This document shows, piece after piece, positions 6,701 to 17,390 of a DNA stretch of 33,764 bases (position 1 is the stretch's first letter; each line of letters starts with the position of its first letter). The notes beneath the pieces are model-generated. The model did no database searches and was not told where the DNA came from. It saw only the letters and a list, made by a program, of their open reading frames with translations. This stretch comes from Acidimicrobiaceae bacterium (GTDB lineage Bacteria > Actinomycetota > Acidimicrobiia > Acidimicrobiales > Ilumatobacteraceae). The position numbers and the translations under genes are program-made. The stretch spans positions 1 through 33,764 of the forward strand of contig JACJWF010000022.1 in the NCBI GenBank assembly GCA_020637295.1, in the 5' to 3' direction.

Positions 6701-9621
6701 ACGCAGTTGACCGTGACCCCCACCGTGCCCTGCGAGCCGCCAGGCGCCAGCGTGTAGGTGAACGTGTCCAGGGGCGAGCCCGGAGGGTTGTTGCAGTAGT
6801 TCGCGTCCGGCTGGTACGTGAGGCCGGTGCCACCGCCGGTGACCGCCACCGTGCCGTTCGCCGGCTGGGTGACCGACGCGATTGAGATCGCGCCGCCGTC
6901 CGGGTCGGTGTCGTTGGCCAGCACATCCACCGCCGTCGCGGAGGAGTCTTCCGCCACCGTGGCCGAGTCGTTGACCGCGACGGGATTGTCGTCCACGCAG
7001 TTCACCGTCACCGTGACGACGCCGGTGGAACCACCCGGGGTCAGCGTGTAGGTGAACGTGTCCAGGGACGAGCCCGGCGGGGTGTTGCAGTAGTTCGGAT
7101 CCGGCTGGTACGTCAGGCCCGTGCCACCGCCGGTGATCACTACCGTGCCGTTGGCCGGCTGGGTGGCCGACGCGATCGAGATCGGACCGCCGTCGATGTC
7201 GGTGTCGTTGGCCAGCACGCTGACCGCCGTGGCCGCCGCATCCTCGGCCACCGACGCCGGGTCGGCCACCGCAACGGGCGCGTCGTCCACGCAGGTCACC
7301 GTGATGGACACGGTGGCGCTGGAGCCACCGGCAAGGGTGTAGTCGAAGTCGTCCGGGCCGCAGTAGTTGGCAGCGGGCGTGTAGCTGATGTCCGTGCCGC
7401 CACCGGTGACCGTGGCCGTGCCGTGACCCGGGTCGGTGCGCGAGCTGATGAGCTCCACGGACCCGTCGATGTCGGTGTCGTTGCCGCGCACGCCGAGCGG
7501 CGTGGCCGGGGAGTCCTCGTCCAGGCTCACGCTGTCGGCCACCGCGACGGAGGCATCGTCGCCGCAGGTGACGGTGACCGTGACCGTGGCCGAGTCGCCA
7601 CCGTTGAGGGTGTAGTCGAAGGTGTCCTCACCGCAGAAGTTGGCATCGGGCGTGTAGTCCACCCCGGTGCCGCCACCGGTGACGCTGGCCGTGCCATGGG
7701 CGGGATCGGTGGCCGACTGGACCAGCATGGTGCCGCCGTCCACGTCGGTGTCGTTGGCCAGCACGTCGATGGCGTTGTCCGCGCTGTCCTCCGCCACCGT
7801 CGCCGTGTCCGCCACCGCCACGGGCGCGTCGTCCGCGCAGGTGATCGTGATCGTCACCGTGGCCGTGCTGCCGCCGTTGAGCGTGTAGTCGAAGCTCTCG
7901 GCCGGCCCGGTGGGATCATTGCACACGTTCTCGTTGGGCGTGTACGACACACCCGTGCCGCCGCCGGTGATCGTGGCGGAACCGTTGACCGGTTGGGTGA
8001 TGGACGTGACCAGCCTGGTGCCGCCGTCGACGTCGGTGTCGTTGGCCAGCACGTCGATCGCGTTGTCCGCGCTGTCCTCGCTGACCGTGTCGCTGTCGTT
8101 CACGGCGACCGGCGCGTCGTCCACACAGTCCACCGTGACCGCGACCGGGGAGGACACCCCGCCGAACAGGTGGTATGTGAACGTGTCCGGCGAGCCACCC
8201 GGCGGGTTGTTGCAGTAGTCGGCGTCGGGCTCGTACGTGACGCCGGTGCCGCCACCCGTGATCTCCACCGTGCCGTTGGCCGGCTGATCCACCGTGTCGA
8301 TCAGCAGCGGGCGACCGTCGCCGTCGGTGTCGTTGGCCAGCACGTCGAGCGCGGTGGCGGCGTCGTCCTCCGTGACCGTGGCCGTGTCCGCGGTGGCCTG
8401 CACGTCGCTGGGCAGCCAGCCGACCACGTCCACCAGCGCATCCACGCTGCCGTTGGCATTGCGGATGGCCACTTCCCCGTCGGCATTGACCTTGGCGATC
8501 ACGAGGTTGGCCGAGACCGCCCCGACGCGCGGGTTGGCGTTGGAGCCGATGGGCACCCCCTCGCCGCCGGGATACACCGTCAGCCAGGTGCCCGTGGTGG
8601 CGTTGAGCGCGGTGAGGTTGAACACGAGGGCGCCCACACCGGCGGCGGGAACCCCCGGCACGTCGTCCGCGTCCACCATCACCGTCTCACCGGCACCGAG
8701 CGGGGCGCCGGGGCGGGTGTCCACCACGCGTACGGGTTCGATCGGGTTGTAGCGGGGGCCCTCGGGTACCCACCCGAGCACGTCGACGATCGCGTGCACC
8801 GTCCCGACCGCGTTGCGGATGGTGATGCTGCCGTCGTCGCCGAGCGGCACGAGGGCGAGGTTGGCCTCCGGCGCGTTGCCGTTGACGTTGACGTTGGAGG
8901 TGGCCGGCAGCGCCGACCCCTTCGGGTAGGCGGTCAGCCAGGTGCGCTGGCTGGCGGTGAGCGCGGTGAGGTTGATGACGACCGCGCCGACACCCGACGC
9001 GGGCACGCCGGCGACCCCGCCGATCTCCACGTCCACCGTCGCCCCGGCCGTGAGCGCGGACGTGGCGCGGGTGTCCAGCAGGCGAGTGGGGGTCACCGGG
9101 GTGAACGCGTCGGCGGTGGGCACCCAGCCCTGCACGTCGACGATCAGGTGCACCGAGCCGAGTGCGTTGCGCAGGTCGACCTTGCCGTCGGCACCCACCG
9201 GCACGATCACCAGGTTGCTGCGCACCTGGAACGGCTCGGGGTTGAGGTTCGACGTGCCCGGCACGCTGTCGCCGTGCGGGTAGGCGGTGATCCAGGTGCG
9301 CTGGGTGGCACCCGTGCTGGTGAGCTGCAGGGCCACGGCGGCGACGCCGCTGGCCGGCACGCCACCACGGTCCAGCACCGTCAGTTCGTGGACCGTGCCC
9401 GCGCCCAACGGGCCGCCTGCTTCGTCCTGATGGTCCACCGTGACGCCGATCGTGCGGGTGTCCATCAGCCGGGCCGGAGTGAGCGGCACGTACCGGTCGG
9501 CAAGCGAACTGGTGGGCACGAGCGACGGGGCGGGCGGCGCGGCCTCGGCGGGCGGCGCAGCCACCATCGTGGTCCACAGGACTGCACCGACCAACACCGA
9601 AAGCGAGCTACGCCGACCCAT
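3775..9621 (-). CDS. giant secreted repeat protein: surface repeats, cadherin/Ig-like repeats and parallel beta-helix
   Basis: The 1948-residue protein is predicted to be secreted. A Sec signal peptide covers residues 1-27, with cleavage after AEA. Residues about 40-405 hold three copies of a roughly 120-residue domain marked by RLxDTR, a WLTAYP strand and VDVxGW, a repeat common in actinobacterial exported proteins. Residues about 406-1076 hold seven tandem cadherin/Ig-like domains with AEDSxxTAxDVLANDTD, QPANGT and TFTYTL motifs, followed by a divergent eighth to about 1180. The rest, to the C-terminus, is Asn/Gly/Thr-rich with the periodic NxT and GNG pattern of a right-handed parallel beta-helix (PbH1-type). 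There is no LPXTG motif or membrane anchor, so attachment to the envelope is unclear. The DxDxDG-like segments could bind calcium. It is probably an adhesin or matrix protein, co-transcribed with the collar genes. I see no convincing promoter in the 75 bp upstream. Confidence 0.85.
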   Translation of the reverse strand: MGRRSSLSVLVGAVLWTTMVAAPPAEAAPPAPSLVPTSSLADRYVPLTPARLMDTRTIGVTVDHQDEAGGPLGAGTVHELTVLDRGGVPASGVAAVALQLTSTGATQRTWITAYPHGDSVPGTSNLNPEPFQVRSNLVIVPVGADGKVDLRNALGSVHLIVDVQGWVPTADAFTPVTPTRLLDTRATSALTAGATVDVEIGGVAGVPASGVGAVVINLTALTASQRTWLTAYPKGSALPATSNVNVNGNAPEANLALVPLGDDGSITIRNAVGTVHAIVDVLGWVPEGPRYNPIEPVRVVDTRPGAPLGAGETVMVDADDVPGVPAAGVGALVFNLTALNATTGTWLTVYPGGEGVPIGSNANPRVGAVSANLVIAKVNADGEVAIRNANGSVDALVDVVGWLPSDVQATADTATVTEDDAATALDVLANDTDGDGRPLLIDTVDQPANGTVEITGGGTGVTYEPDADYCNNPPGGSPDTFTYHLFGGVSSPVAVTVDCVDDAPVAVNDSDTVSEDSADNAIDVLANDTDVDGGTRLVTSITQPVNGSATITGGGTGVSYTPNENVCNDPTGPAESFDYTLNGGSTATVTITITCADDAPVAVADTATVAEDSADNAIDVLANDTDVDGGTMLVQSATDPAHGTASVTGGGTGVDYTPDANFCGEDTFDYTLNGGDSATVTVTVTCGDDASVAVADSVSLDEDSPATPLGVRGNDTDIDGSVELISSRTDPGHGTATVTGGGTDISYTPAANYCGPDDFDYTLAGGSSATVSITVTCVDDAPVAVADPASVAEDAAATAVSVLANDTDIDGGPISIASATQPANGTVVITGGGTGLTYQPDPNYCNTPPGSSLDTFTYTLTPGGSTGVVTVTVNCVDDNPVAVNDSATVAEDSSATAVDVLANDTDPDGGAISIASVTQPANGTVAVTGGGTGLTYQPDANYCNNPPGSPLDTFTYTLAPGGSQGTVGVTVNCVDDAPVAVDDPTTVSEDSGATAIDVLDNDTDIDGGPKSIASVTQPANGTVVITGGGTGLTYAPDANYCNNPPGSSLDTFTYTLAPGGDTATVTVTVTCVDDAPTAPDLDFDGVANMRIDVAAGSGLLSGAADVDGPGPVVLGTVGSSSPAGAVISSNADGSFSFTPPPGVTGDVTFTYTVCDSTTPTPVCSADATVTVTVAGPVVWFVAPPAGGAGGNGGLLSVGTLDNPFDGLADAQTALAATSGARVFVLSGSYPESYAMPASSWLIGQQYAAPGGFDSYFGITAVTGLQSRPAVGTGTVTIGGQVTLGSSSTVRGLTIVSSGSKGLVGTSVTTDVAAVSINISGFTALDLTSVGGTVHPTSVTATGGATGISIVNGTATVTVDAGSVSGTTTNAVIIDGGTGSVTFASSFTLGTISSGRTLAVQNRGASATVSLAGPITATGGTGIRLSTNNATSSVSLTGTITLSTGANGAIDAVNGGVLQTASTNQGSTLTTTTGMALKLASTRIGANGLVFQSISANGASNGILLNDTGVGAGDGSLSVVGTGAANSGGTIQNTTGAGVVLTLTKAPSFARVRIINTQGSGIEGTSVVGFTLSDSVLDSNGSVASTDTSNLAFNQTALGTEANLTGTVSITNNTLTNAAWHGIDIRNFSGTLSSLTITGNTITSSTSTASSKGSGIRLQALGSTSGAATVSGATISTNIITNFPSGSGVIVQGGNTAGSPAGQFGTVGTPIAVTLNTIRGASTANPMAVNAISATVNGNGTANFNVSNNGTAGSPLANVAGTVILAAVNGNATGTFTVNNNYIANAGASLFGSNGIGGGTGTITSNNTEAPTMTITASGNTLSGHDGNGILLVARGASGLLNATVQNNTVGAPAGGIRDGIRIDAGNASSANDRVCLSISGNTSAGSGGATGIGLRQQATVGTFGIVGLNPPSGASTAQVTNYVNTLNPGSPGTEIIAGTVFSACSLGV
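6395..8405 (-). repeat. seven tandem cadherin/Ig-like coding repeats, about 272-295 bp each
   Basis: Unit boundaries marked by the C-x-DD codons fall near 6399, 6692, 6987, 7280, 7552, 7828 and 8115, giving periods of about 272-295 bp. The three C-terminal units (6399-7280 on the plus strand) are the most alike. Long stretches differ only at scattered positions, for example around 6457-6594 compared with 6746-6885, which indicates recent duplication or gene conversion. The four remaining units are more divergent, and two of them lack the YCNNPPG insertion. Confidence 0.85.
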
Positions 9622-9667
9622 AGGGCGCCCGTCCTAGCACACCCACGAGCGGCTATGGGGGGATTGA

Positions 9668-9686
9668 CGAGGTCTTGCCGACCTCG
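9668..9686 (-). terminator. hairpin downstream of nuoN
   Basis: A perfect 7-bp inverted repeat (CGAGGTC, loop TTGCC, GACCTCG) begins ten bases after the nuoN stop codon on the minus strand. It is followed by TCAATCC instead of a clear U-tract, so it is a plausible but weak intrinsic terminator for the long respiratory operon. It is also the only separation from the surface-protein gene about 50 bp further on. Confidence 0.5.
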
Positions 9687-9696
9687 CGCTGAGTGG

Positions 9697-11201
9697 TCAG
9701 GGGACGATGTCGACCAGGGCGCCCGGGAAGAAGCCGATCACCAGCGTGAACAGCACGGAGAGGGCGATGGCCACACCGAGCAGCGCGGGGACTCGCACCG
9801 GCTCACGGCCGTCGTCGCCGGACTCGGGGTCGGCGATCCACATGCTGATCATGATCCGCAGGTAGAGGTAGGCGGCGATCACCGCAGCCACCATGGCGAT
9901 GATCGCCACGGCATAGCTGTGGGCGTCCACCGCCGCAGTGATGACCCCGAACTTCGCCACGAAGCCACTGGTCAATGGCACGCCGGCCTGGGCCAGCAGG
10001 AGGACGGTCATCCCCATCGCCAGCACCGGCCGGGTGCGGCCGAGGCCGCGGAAGCCGCTGAGATCGGTGGCCCCGTCACCCGTGCGGGACACCGCGGTGA
10101 CCACACCGAACGTGCCGGCAACCAGCACGGCGTAGATCAACGTGTAGAGCAGGACGGAGTCCACCCCCGCAGCGGCCATCGGGTCGCCGGGGCGGATGGA
10201 CTGCACCGCGGCCTCCACACCCACCAGCATGAAGCCGGCATGGCTGACGGAGGAGAACGCCAGCATCCGCTTGACGTTGGTCTGCACGACGGCCATCACG
10301 GCACCGCCGACCAGCGTGAGCACCGTGATGGTCCACACCACCGGGCGGTAGTCGTCGCTCCAGGTCGGCAACGCACCCACCAGCACGCGCAGCATCGCCA
10401 CGAACGCCGCAGCCTTGGCGGCCGACGCCATGAAGGCCGTGACGGGCGTGGGCGCACCCTGGTAGACGTCGGGTGCCCAGAAGTGGAACGGGACCGCCGC
10501 GACCTTGAACATCAGACCCACCAGCAGCAGCGCGACACCGGCGAGGACCAGCGCCTCGTCGCGGTTGCGGGCGGGCAGGTTCTGGGCGAACGCCGACGCG
10601 ATCTTGCCGATGTTCGTGCTGCCGGTGCCGCCGTAGAGCAGGGCGATGCCATAGAGGAAGAACGCCGACGAGAAGCCGCCGAGCACGAAGTACTTGATGC
10701 CGCTCTCCTGGCTCTCGATCCGCTTGCGGTGCGAGGCAGCCAGCACGTAGAGGGCGATGGACAGGATCTCCAGGCCGAGGAACAGCACGATGAGGTCGTT
10801 GGCCGAGCCCATGACGATGCCGCCGATGCCGGCCATCAGGTACAGCGCGTAGACCTCCGGCCCGTCGATGCCCTCGCGGCGCAGGTAGTCGTCCGTCACC
10901 AGCGAGACGAGCACGACGGCCACCGAGATCACCAGGGTCACCCAGAGGGCCACCTTGTCCAGCACCATCGCGTCGCCCACCAACGTGGTGGGCCCCTCGC
11001 GGTCCACCTGGTGCCAGAGGACGACGGTGAGCACACCCGACGTCAGCCCGGTGGCAGCGGTGACCAGGGCGTAGAGCCGCTTCGGCCACGGCGGCGTGAG
11101 GGCGTCCACGACCAGCAGCACCATCGCGGCCCCGAGCAGCACCAGCAGCGGGCTGAGCGAGATCCAGTCGACGCTGGGGCCTTGCAACGTTTCGGCGAGC
11201 A

Positions 11202-11202
<1 letters not shown>
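9697..11202 (-). CDS. nuoN: NADH-quinone oxidoreductase subunit N
   Basis: NuoN is one of the three antiporter-like proton-pumping subunits in the membrane arm of complex I. The 501-residue protein is hydrophobic throughout, with about 14 membrane segments. The conserved charged residues are visible: E145 in LFLGLEILSIALYVL, and K170 followed by the FVLGGFSSAFFLYG helix. The family signature VPFHFWAPDVYQGAPTPVTAF is intact. Its ATG shares one base with the nuoM stop (TGATG). It is the last gene of the nuo operon, and a hairpin follows. Confidence 0.97.
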
Positions 11203-12745
<1,543 letters not shown>

Positions 12746-12749
<4 letters not shown>

Positions 12750-14638
12750 AGCAGCCCCCGGACGATGACGAACCAACCGAGGAGCAGTGTGACCCCGATG
12801 CCGATGACGGCCGCGTAGTTGCGCACATTGCCGCTCTGCACCTTGCGGGCTTCACCGGCAGCGGCCTGCACCAGTGCCCCGGCGCCGTTGACGGCCCCGT
12901 CGACGATCGTGGCGTCGGCCCAGGCGACACCCTCGAAGGCGGCTCGGCCGGGGCCGCCCATGAAGTCGCTGACGGCCTTGTCGTAGTACCAACCCTCAGC
13001 CAGGATCGTCGGCTCGATCGGCTTGGCCTTGTGCTTGGCGTACACCAGGTAGGCGCCGACGATGCCGGCGACGGCCGCCAGGATGGCCACGCCCATCAGC
13101 ACGTACTTGATGTCGTCGGCCCCGGTGGACAGGTGGTGCTCGCCGGGCGCCACCACCGGCTCCAGCCAGTGCTCCAGCTTCTTCACCGACTCGTTGAACG
13201 GCAGTTGCAGGCCACCGCCGACGATGCTCAGGCCGGCCAGCACGACCAGCGGGATCAGCATCACCTTCGGGCTCTCGTGGGGCTCGAAGTCTCCGTGGGC
13301 ACCGTGCTCTTCGTGGGCGTCCTTCCACTTGGCCTGGCCGAAGAAGACCATGATCACCTGGCGGGTCATGTAGTAGGCGGTGAGGACGGCGGCAGCCAGG
13401 CCGAGCGCGTACAGCACGGGGCTCTTGTCGTAGGCGAAGAGGAGGATCTCGTCCTTGCTCCAGAAACCGGCGAACGGGGGCACGCCGGCGATCGCCAGCC
13501 AGCCGACGATGAACGTGCCGGCGGTGATGGGCATCAGCACCCGCAGGGCGCCCATCTTGCGCATGTCCTGCTCGTGGTGCATCCCGTGGATGACCGAGCC
13601 GGAACCGAGGAACAGCAGCGCCTTGAAGAAGGCGTGGGTGACCATGTGGAAGATGGCCGCCACGTACGCGCCGGACCCGACCGCCAGGAACATGTAGCCG
13701 AGTTGGCTGACGGTGGAGTAGGCCAGCACCTTCTTGATGTCGTTCTGGGCGACCGCCACCGTGGCGGCGAAGAGCGCCGTGGCAACACCGACGATGGCGA
13801 TGATCGTGCCCGCGTAGCTGTCCGCGGCGTGCAGCACCGGGTTGAGGCGGACCATCAGGAACACACCGGCGGTAACCATTGTTGCCGCGTGGATGAGGGC
13901 GGACACGGGGGTCGGGCCCTCCATCGCGTCCGGCAGCCACAGGTACAGCGGCAGCTGGGCGCTCTTGCCGCAGGCACCGATGAAGGCGAACAGGGCCACA
14001 GCCGTGGCCGTCGTGCCGGTGAGGCCGCCGAGCGCCGAGTAGTCCAGCGAGCCGACCTGCCAGAAGGCGAAGAACATCGCCATCATGAAGCCCCAGTCGC
14101 CCACCCGGTTGGTGACGAACGCCTTCTTGCCGGCCGTGGCGGCGCTGTCGCGCTCGTGCCAGAAGCTGATCAGGAGGTACGAGCACGTGCCCACGCCCTC
14201 CCAGCCGAGGAAGGTGACCAGCAGGTTGGAGCCGAGCACCAGCATCAGCATGGAGAACACGAACAGGTTCAGGTAGAGGAAGAACTTGCTGAACCGCGGA
14301 TCGCCGTGCATGTAGCCGATGGCGTACAGGTGGATCAGCGAGCCGATGCCGGTGACGAACAGCGCCATCGTGATGCTCAGCGGATCGGCGAGGAACGCCA
14401 TGTCGATGCTCTTGCCGGCCACCGGCACCCAGGAGAACAGGGTGACGACATGGTGCCGCTCCTCCTCCCCCTTGGACAGCAGGTCGAGGAACACGCCGAG
14501 CGTGGCGACGAAGCTGGCGGCGGCCATCAGCGTGGCGAACCAGCCGGCCTTCGGGTCGCCGAGCCGGCGGCCGAACACCAGGATCGCCAGGAAGCCGGCC
14601 AGCGGCAGCGCAGGGATCAACCAGACGAGGTCGAGCAT
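12746..14638 (-). CDS. nuoL: NADH-quinone oxidoreductase subunit L
   Basis: NuoL is the distal antiporter-like proton-pumping subunit of complex I, which also carries the long lateral amphipathic helix. The 630-residue protein has E147 in the LGWEGVGTCSYLLI motif, QLPLYLWLPDAMEGPTPVSA, and a C-terminal extension with a further membrane helix. I chose ATG 14638, with GAAGGG eight bases upstream; a GTG one codon earlier (14641) is possible. A His/Glu-rich loop (KDAHEEHGAHGDFEPHE, roughly residue 430) lies in the C-terminal third. Confidence 0.97.
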
Positions 14639-14642
14639 CACA

Positions 14643-14957
14643 TCAACCCTTCAACTCGGCAAGGTCGTCGGTGCTCGCGCCCGGCTTGCGGCGGAGGATG
14701 GCCACGATGATCCCGAGGCCGACGACGACCTCGGCCGCAGCCACGACCATCACGAAGAACACGGTGGTCTCGCCGCCGATGTCGCCCATCCGCTTGGCCA
14801 GGGCGACGAAGGTGAGGTTCACCGCGTTGAGCATCAACTCGATGCACATGAACAGCACCAGCGGGTTGCGGCGCACCATCACGCCGATCATGCCGATGAC
14901 GAACAGCAGCGCGGCCAGGCCGAGGTACCACGTGGTGGTGGGAGCGGTGGCGATCAT
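14643..14957 (-). CDS. nuoK: NADH-quinone oxidoreductase subunit K
   Basis: NuoK is a small three-helix, MrpC-like subunit of the complex I membrane arm. Its 104 residues are of normal length. The two membrane glutamates essential for proton transfer are present: E40 in FMCIELMLNAVNL and E76 in VVAAAEVVVGL. The ATG at 14957 overlaps the nuoJ stop by four bases (ATGA). Confidence 0.97.
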   Translation of the reverse strand: MIATAPTTTWYLGLAALLFVIGMIGVMVRRNPLVLFMCIELMLNAVNLTFVALAKRMGDIGGETTVFFVMVVAAAEVVVGLGIIVAILRRKPGASTDDLAELKG

Positions 14958-15505
14958 GCGAGCTCCCCCTTGCGCGGCTTGCGGGCCAGCACCACGGTGC
15001 CGACCACGGCGATCACCAGCAGCACCGAGGTGAGCTCGAACGCCAGCACATGGTCGCTGAACAGGTCGCGGGCGAGGGCGCGGATGTTGCTGTCGTGAGC
15101 CCCGCCGCGGACCGCGTCGCTGACGGCGGTGCTCTGGGCGACGTCCACGATCGGCGCGTCCTTCGCCACGATGATGGCGATGCCCAGGAACGACAGCACT
15201 GCGGCGCCGACCACCACGGCCACCGGCCGCTGCAGCCGGAAGGGCTCCACCTGGAGGTTCTCCACCTTGTCCACGCCGAGCAGCATGATGACGAAGAGGA
15301 AGAGCACCACGATGGCGCCGGCGTAGACGATGACCTGCACGGCGGCCAGGAAGTTGGCCGCAAGGGCCACGAAGTGCACGGCCACCCCGAACAGGGTGAG
15401 GATCAGGCTGAGCGCGGCGTGCACCGGGTGGGTGCGGGTGATCACCCCGACAGCCCCGCCGAGCACCATCAGCGAAGCGACCACGAACACGAACCAGGCC
15501 ATCAT
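14954..15505 (-). CDS. nuoJ: NADH-quinone oxidoreductase subunit J
   Basis: NuoJ is a membrane subunit of complex I with about five helices. The 183-residue protein has the typical HPVHAALSLILTLFGVA start and the QVIVYAGAIVVLFLFVIMLLG helix, which contains the pi-bulge region coupling quinone reduction to proton movement. The start is one of two adjacent ATG codons (15505 or 15502), overlapping the nuoI stop; I give the first. The frame continues upstream to 16204, but that part is an out-of-frame shadow of nuoI. Confidence 0.95.
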   Translation of the reverse strand: MMAWFVFVVASLMVLGGAVGVITRTHPVHAALSLILTLFGVAVHFVALAANFLAAVQVIVYAGAIVVLFLFVIMLLGVDKVENLQVEPFRLQRPVAVVVGAAVLSFLGIAIIVAKDAPIVDVAQSTAVSDAVRGGAHDSNIRALARDLFSDHVLAFELTSVLLVIAVVGTVVLARKPRKGELA

Positions 15506-16179
15506 CGCTGCACCGTCTTCACCGTCTTGGGGGCGCCGTCGGCCTCCGCCTGGGTCGGCTCGGCAGCACGGACGCCGTAGCCCAGCTCGTTGCTCCAGCC
15601 CACATGACCCACGAAGTCGGCGTCGCCGCCGGGCGACGTGGCCCGCATCCAGCCGCTGGTGTGGAGGTCCTCGCCGGCGCGCCAGTCCTCCCAGGGGAGC
15701 TGCTTGGGCTTGCCGTCGTCGCCGACCACGAGCTCCGCCTTGGTGTAGACCGCGTCCCGCCGGCTGGTGAAGCTGAACTCGAACAGCTTGCTCTCCGTGA
15801 TGGCCTCCGTCGGGCAGGCCTCCACGCACAGGTCGCAGTGGATGCAGCGCAGGTAGTTGATCTCGTAGACGAAGCCGAAGCGCTCGCCAGGGGAGGTGGG
15901 CTCCAGCGGGTCGTTGTCCGCACCGCGGACATAGATGCACTTGGCGGGGCAGACACCGGCGCACAGCTCGCAGCCGATGCACTTCTCCATGCCGTCCTCG
16001 TAGCGGTTCAGCACATGGCGGCCGTGCAGGCGCTCCGGCTTCGGGATCTTCTCGTCCCGGCCCTCGACGTCCTTGCCCTTTTTCGCCACTCGGCCACCGG
16101 AATAGGGCGTGGTGACGAGCTTGCCGCCGAAGATGCGGTGCTGCTTGATCGTGACGGCGAACCCGTCGAGCAGGCCCAT
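15502..16179 (-). CDS. nuoI: NADH-quinone oxidoreductase subunit I (2x[4Fe-4S])
   Basis: NuoI carries clusters N6a and N6b, which pass electrons through the peripheral arm of complex I toward N2. Two classical ligand sets are visible: C67/C70/C73/C77 (CIGCELCAGVCP) and C112/C115/C118/C122 (CIHCDLCVEACP). The 225-residue length includes a hydrophilic C-terminal extension of about 60 residues (WEDWRAGEDLHTSGWM and beyond), longer than in E. coli. The start shares one base with the nuoH stop (TGATG). Confidence 0.97.
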   Translation of the reverse strand: MGLLDGFAVTIKQHRIFGGKLVTTPYSGGRVAKKGKDVEGRDEKIPKPERLHGRHVLNRYEDGMEKCIGCELCAGVCPAKCIYVRGADNDPLEPTSPGERFGFVYEINYLRCIHCDLCVEACPTEAITESKLFEFSFTSRRDAVYTKAELVVGDDGKPKQLPWEDWRAGEDLHTSGWMRATSPGGDADFVGHVGWSNELGYGVRAAEPTQAEADGAPKTVKTVQR

Positions 16180-17390
16180 CAGAACATCGCCCCCTCTCGT
16201 TCACGGTTGCGTTGGGCGACCCTCGTGGCCCTGGCCAGCAGCGCCCAGCCGAGGCCGAGCACCACGAGCCCGACGAGGCCGACCAGCACCCGGTTCCAGC
16301 CCTCGTCGTTGCCGATGCGGAACGAGGCGAGCAGCATGAACCAGGCCAGCGCCAGCGGGATCATGATCTTCCACCCGAAGTGCATCAGCTGGTCGTAGCG
16401 CAGGCGGGGCAGGGTGGCCCGGAACCAGACGTACACGTACAGGAACACCAGCACCTTCAACAGCAGCCAGACCGTGCCGCTGAGCGGCCCGAGGAAGTGC
16501 AGCACGTCCTCGCGGCCGGCGATCGGCACCGGCTGCGGGCCGCCGAAGAACAGGGTGACGATGACCCCGCTCATGGTGATGGTGTTCATGAACTCGGCCA
16601 GGAAGAACAGGCCGAAGCGGATGCTGGAGTACTCGGTGTTGAACCCGCCGACCAGCTCCTGCTCGGCCTCCACGAGGTCGAACGGGGGCCGGTTCATCTC
16701 CGCCGTGGCGGCGATGAGGAACACGATGAACGGCACGACGCCGGTGGCGATCACGTGCCAGCGGCCGAGGGTGTTCTGCGAGGCGACGATCCCGTTCGTG
16801 CTCAGCGTGCCGGCGACGAGGATGACGGTGGCCAGGCTGAGACCGAGAGCGGCCTCGTAGCTGACCATCTGGGCGGAGGCCCGCACGGAGCCGAGCAGCG
16901 GGTACTTCGAACCCGACGACCACCCGGCCAGCATGATGCCGTACACGGCGATGCTGCTGAGTGCCAGCAGCAGCAGCACACCGACGGGCGGGTCGGCCAG
17001 CTGCAGCTTGGTGGCCCGACCGAGGATCTCCACCGTGCCGTCGCGGCCACCGGCGAAGTTGCCGCCGAGCGGGATGACCGACCACACCAGGAACGCCGGC
17101 ACGAACGCCAGGTACGGCGCCAGCTTGAACACCATGCGGTCGCTCTTGTCGGGGAGGAGGTCCTCCTTGAAGAACAGCTTCACGCCGTCGGCCAGCGTCT
17201 GCAGCAGGCCCTTCGGACCGGCCTTGTTGGGGCCGACTCGGTTCTGCATGAACGCGATGACCTTGCGTTCGAACCAGACCATCAGCATGGTGCCGACCAG
17301 CCCGACGACGAACACGACGACGACCTTGATCAGGACGATGAGGAGGGCGGTGAAGTCCAGGTCGTCGAGGAGGGAGTCGAGCGCCAGCAT
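16179..17390 (-). CDS. nuoH: NADH-quinone oxidoreductase subunit H
   Basis: NuoH is the membrane subunit of complex I that forms the quinone chamber together with NuoB and NuoD. The 403-residue protein shows the expected signatures: WFERKVIAFMQNRVGPNKAG, the GLLQTLADGVKLFFKED loop, and AEMNRPPFDLVEAEQELVGG, the acidic E-channel loop. The ATG at 17390 shares a base with the nuoG stop; a GTG at 17393 would overlap as GTGA. The final approximately 40 residues add an extra hydrophobic helix (VLVGLVGLVVLGLGWALLA) and a basic tail. Confidence 0.97.
   Translation of the reverse strand: MLALDSLLDDLDFTALLIVLIKVVVVFVVGLVGTMLMVWFERKVIAFMQNRVGPNKAGPKGLLQTLADGVKLFFKEDLLPDKSDRMVFKLAPYLAFVPAFLVWSVIPLGGNFAGGRDGTVEILGRATKLQLADPPVGVLLLLALSSIAVYGIMLAGWSSGSKYPLLGSVRASAQMVSYEAALGLSLATVILVAGTLSTNGIVASQNTLGRWHVIATGVVPFIVFLIAATAEMNRPPFDLVEAEQELVGGFNTEYSSIRFGLFFLAEFMNTITMSGVIVTLFFGGPQPVPIAGREDVLHFLGPLSGTVWLLLKVLVFLYVYVWFRATLPRLRYDQLMHFGWKIMIPLALAWFMLLASFRIGNDEGWNRVLVGLVGLVVLGLGWALLARATRVAQRNREREGAMF

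Noticed and set aside
6395..8405. Regularly spaced repeats that could suggest a CRISPR array
   Set aside because: Units are 272-295 bp, are coding throughout, and translate to cadherin/Ig-like domains; no short repeats with unique spacers are present.
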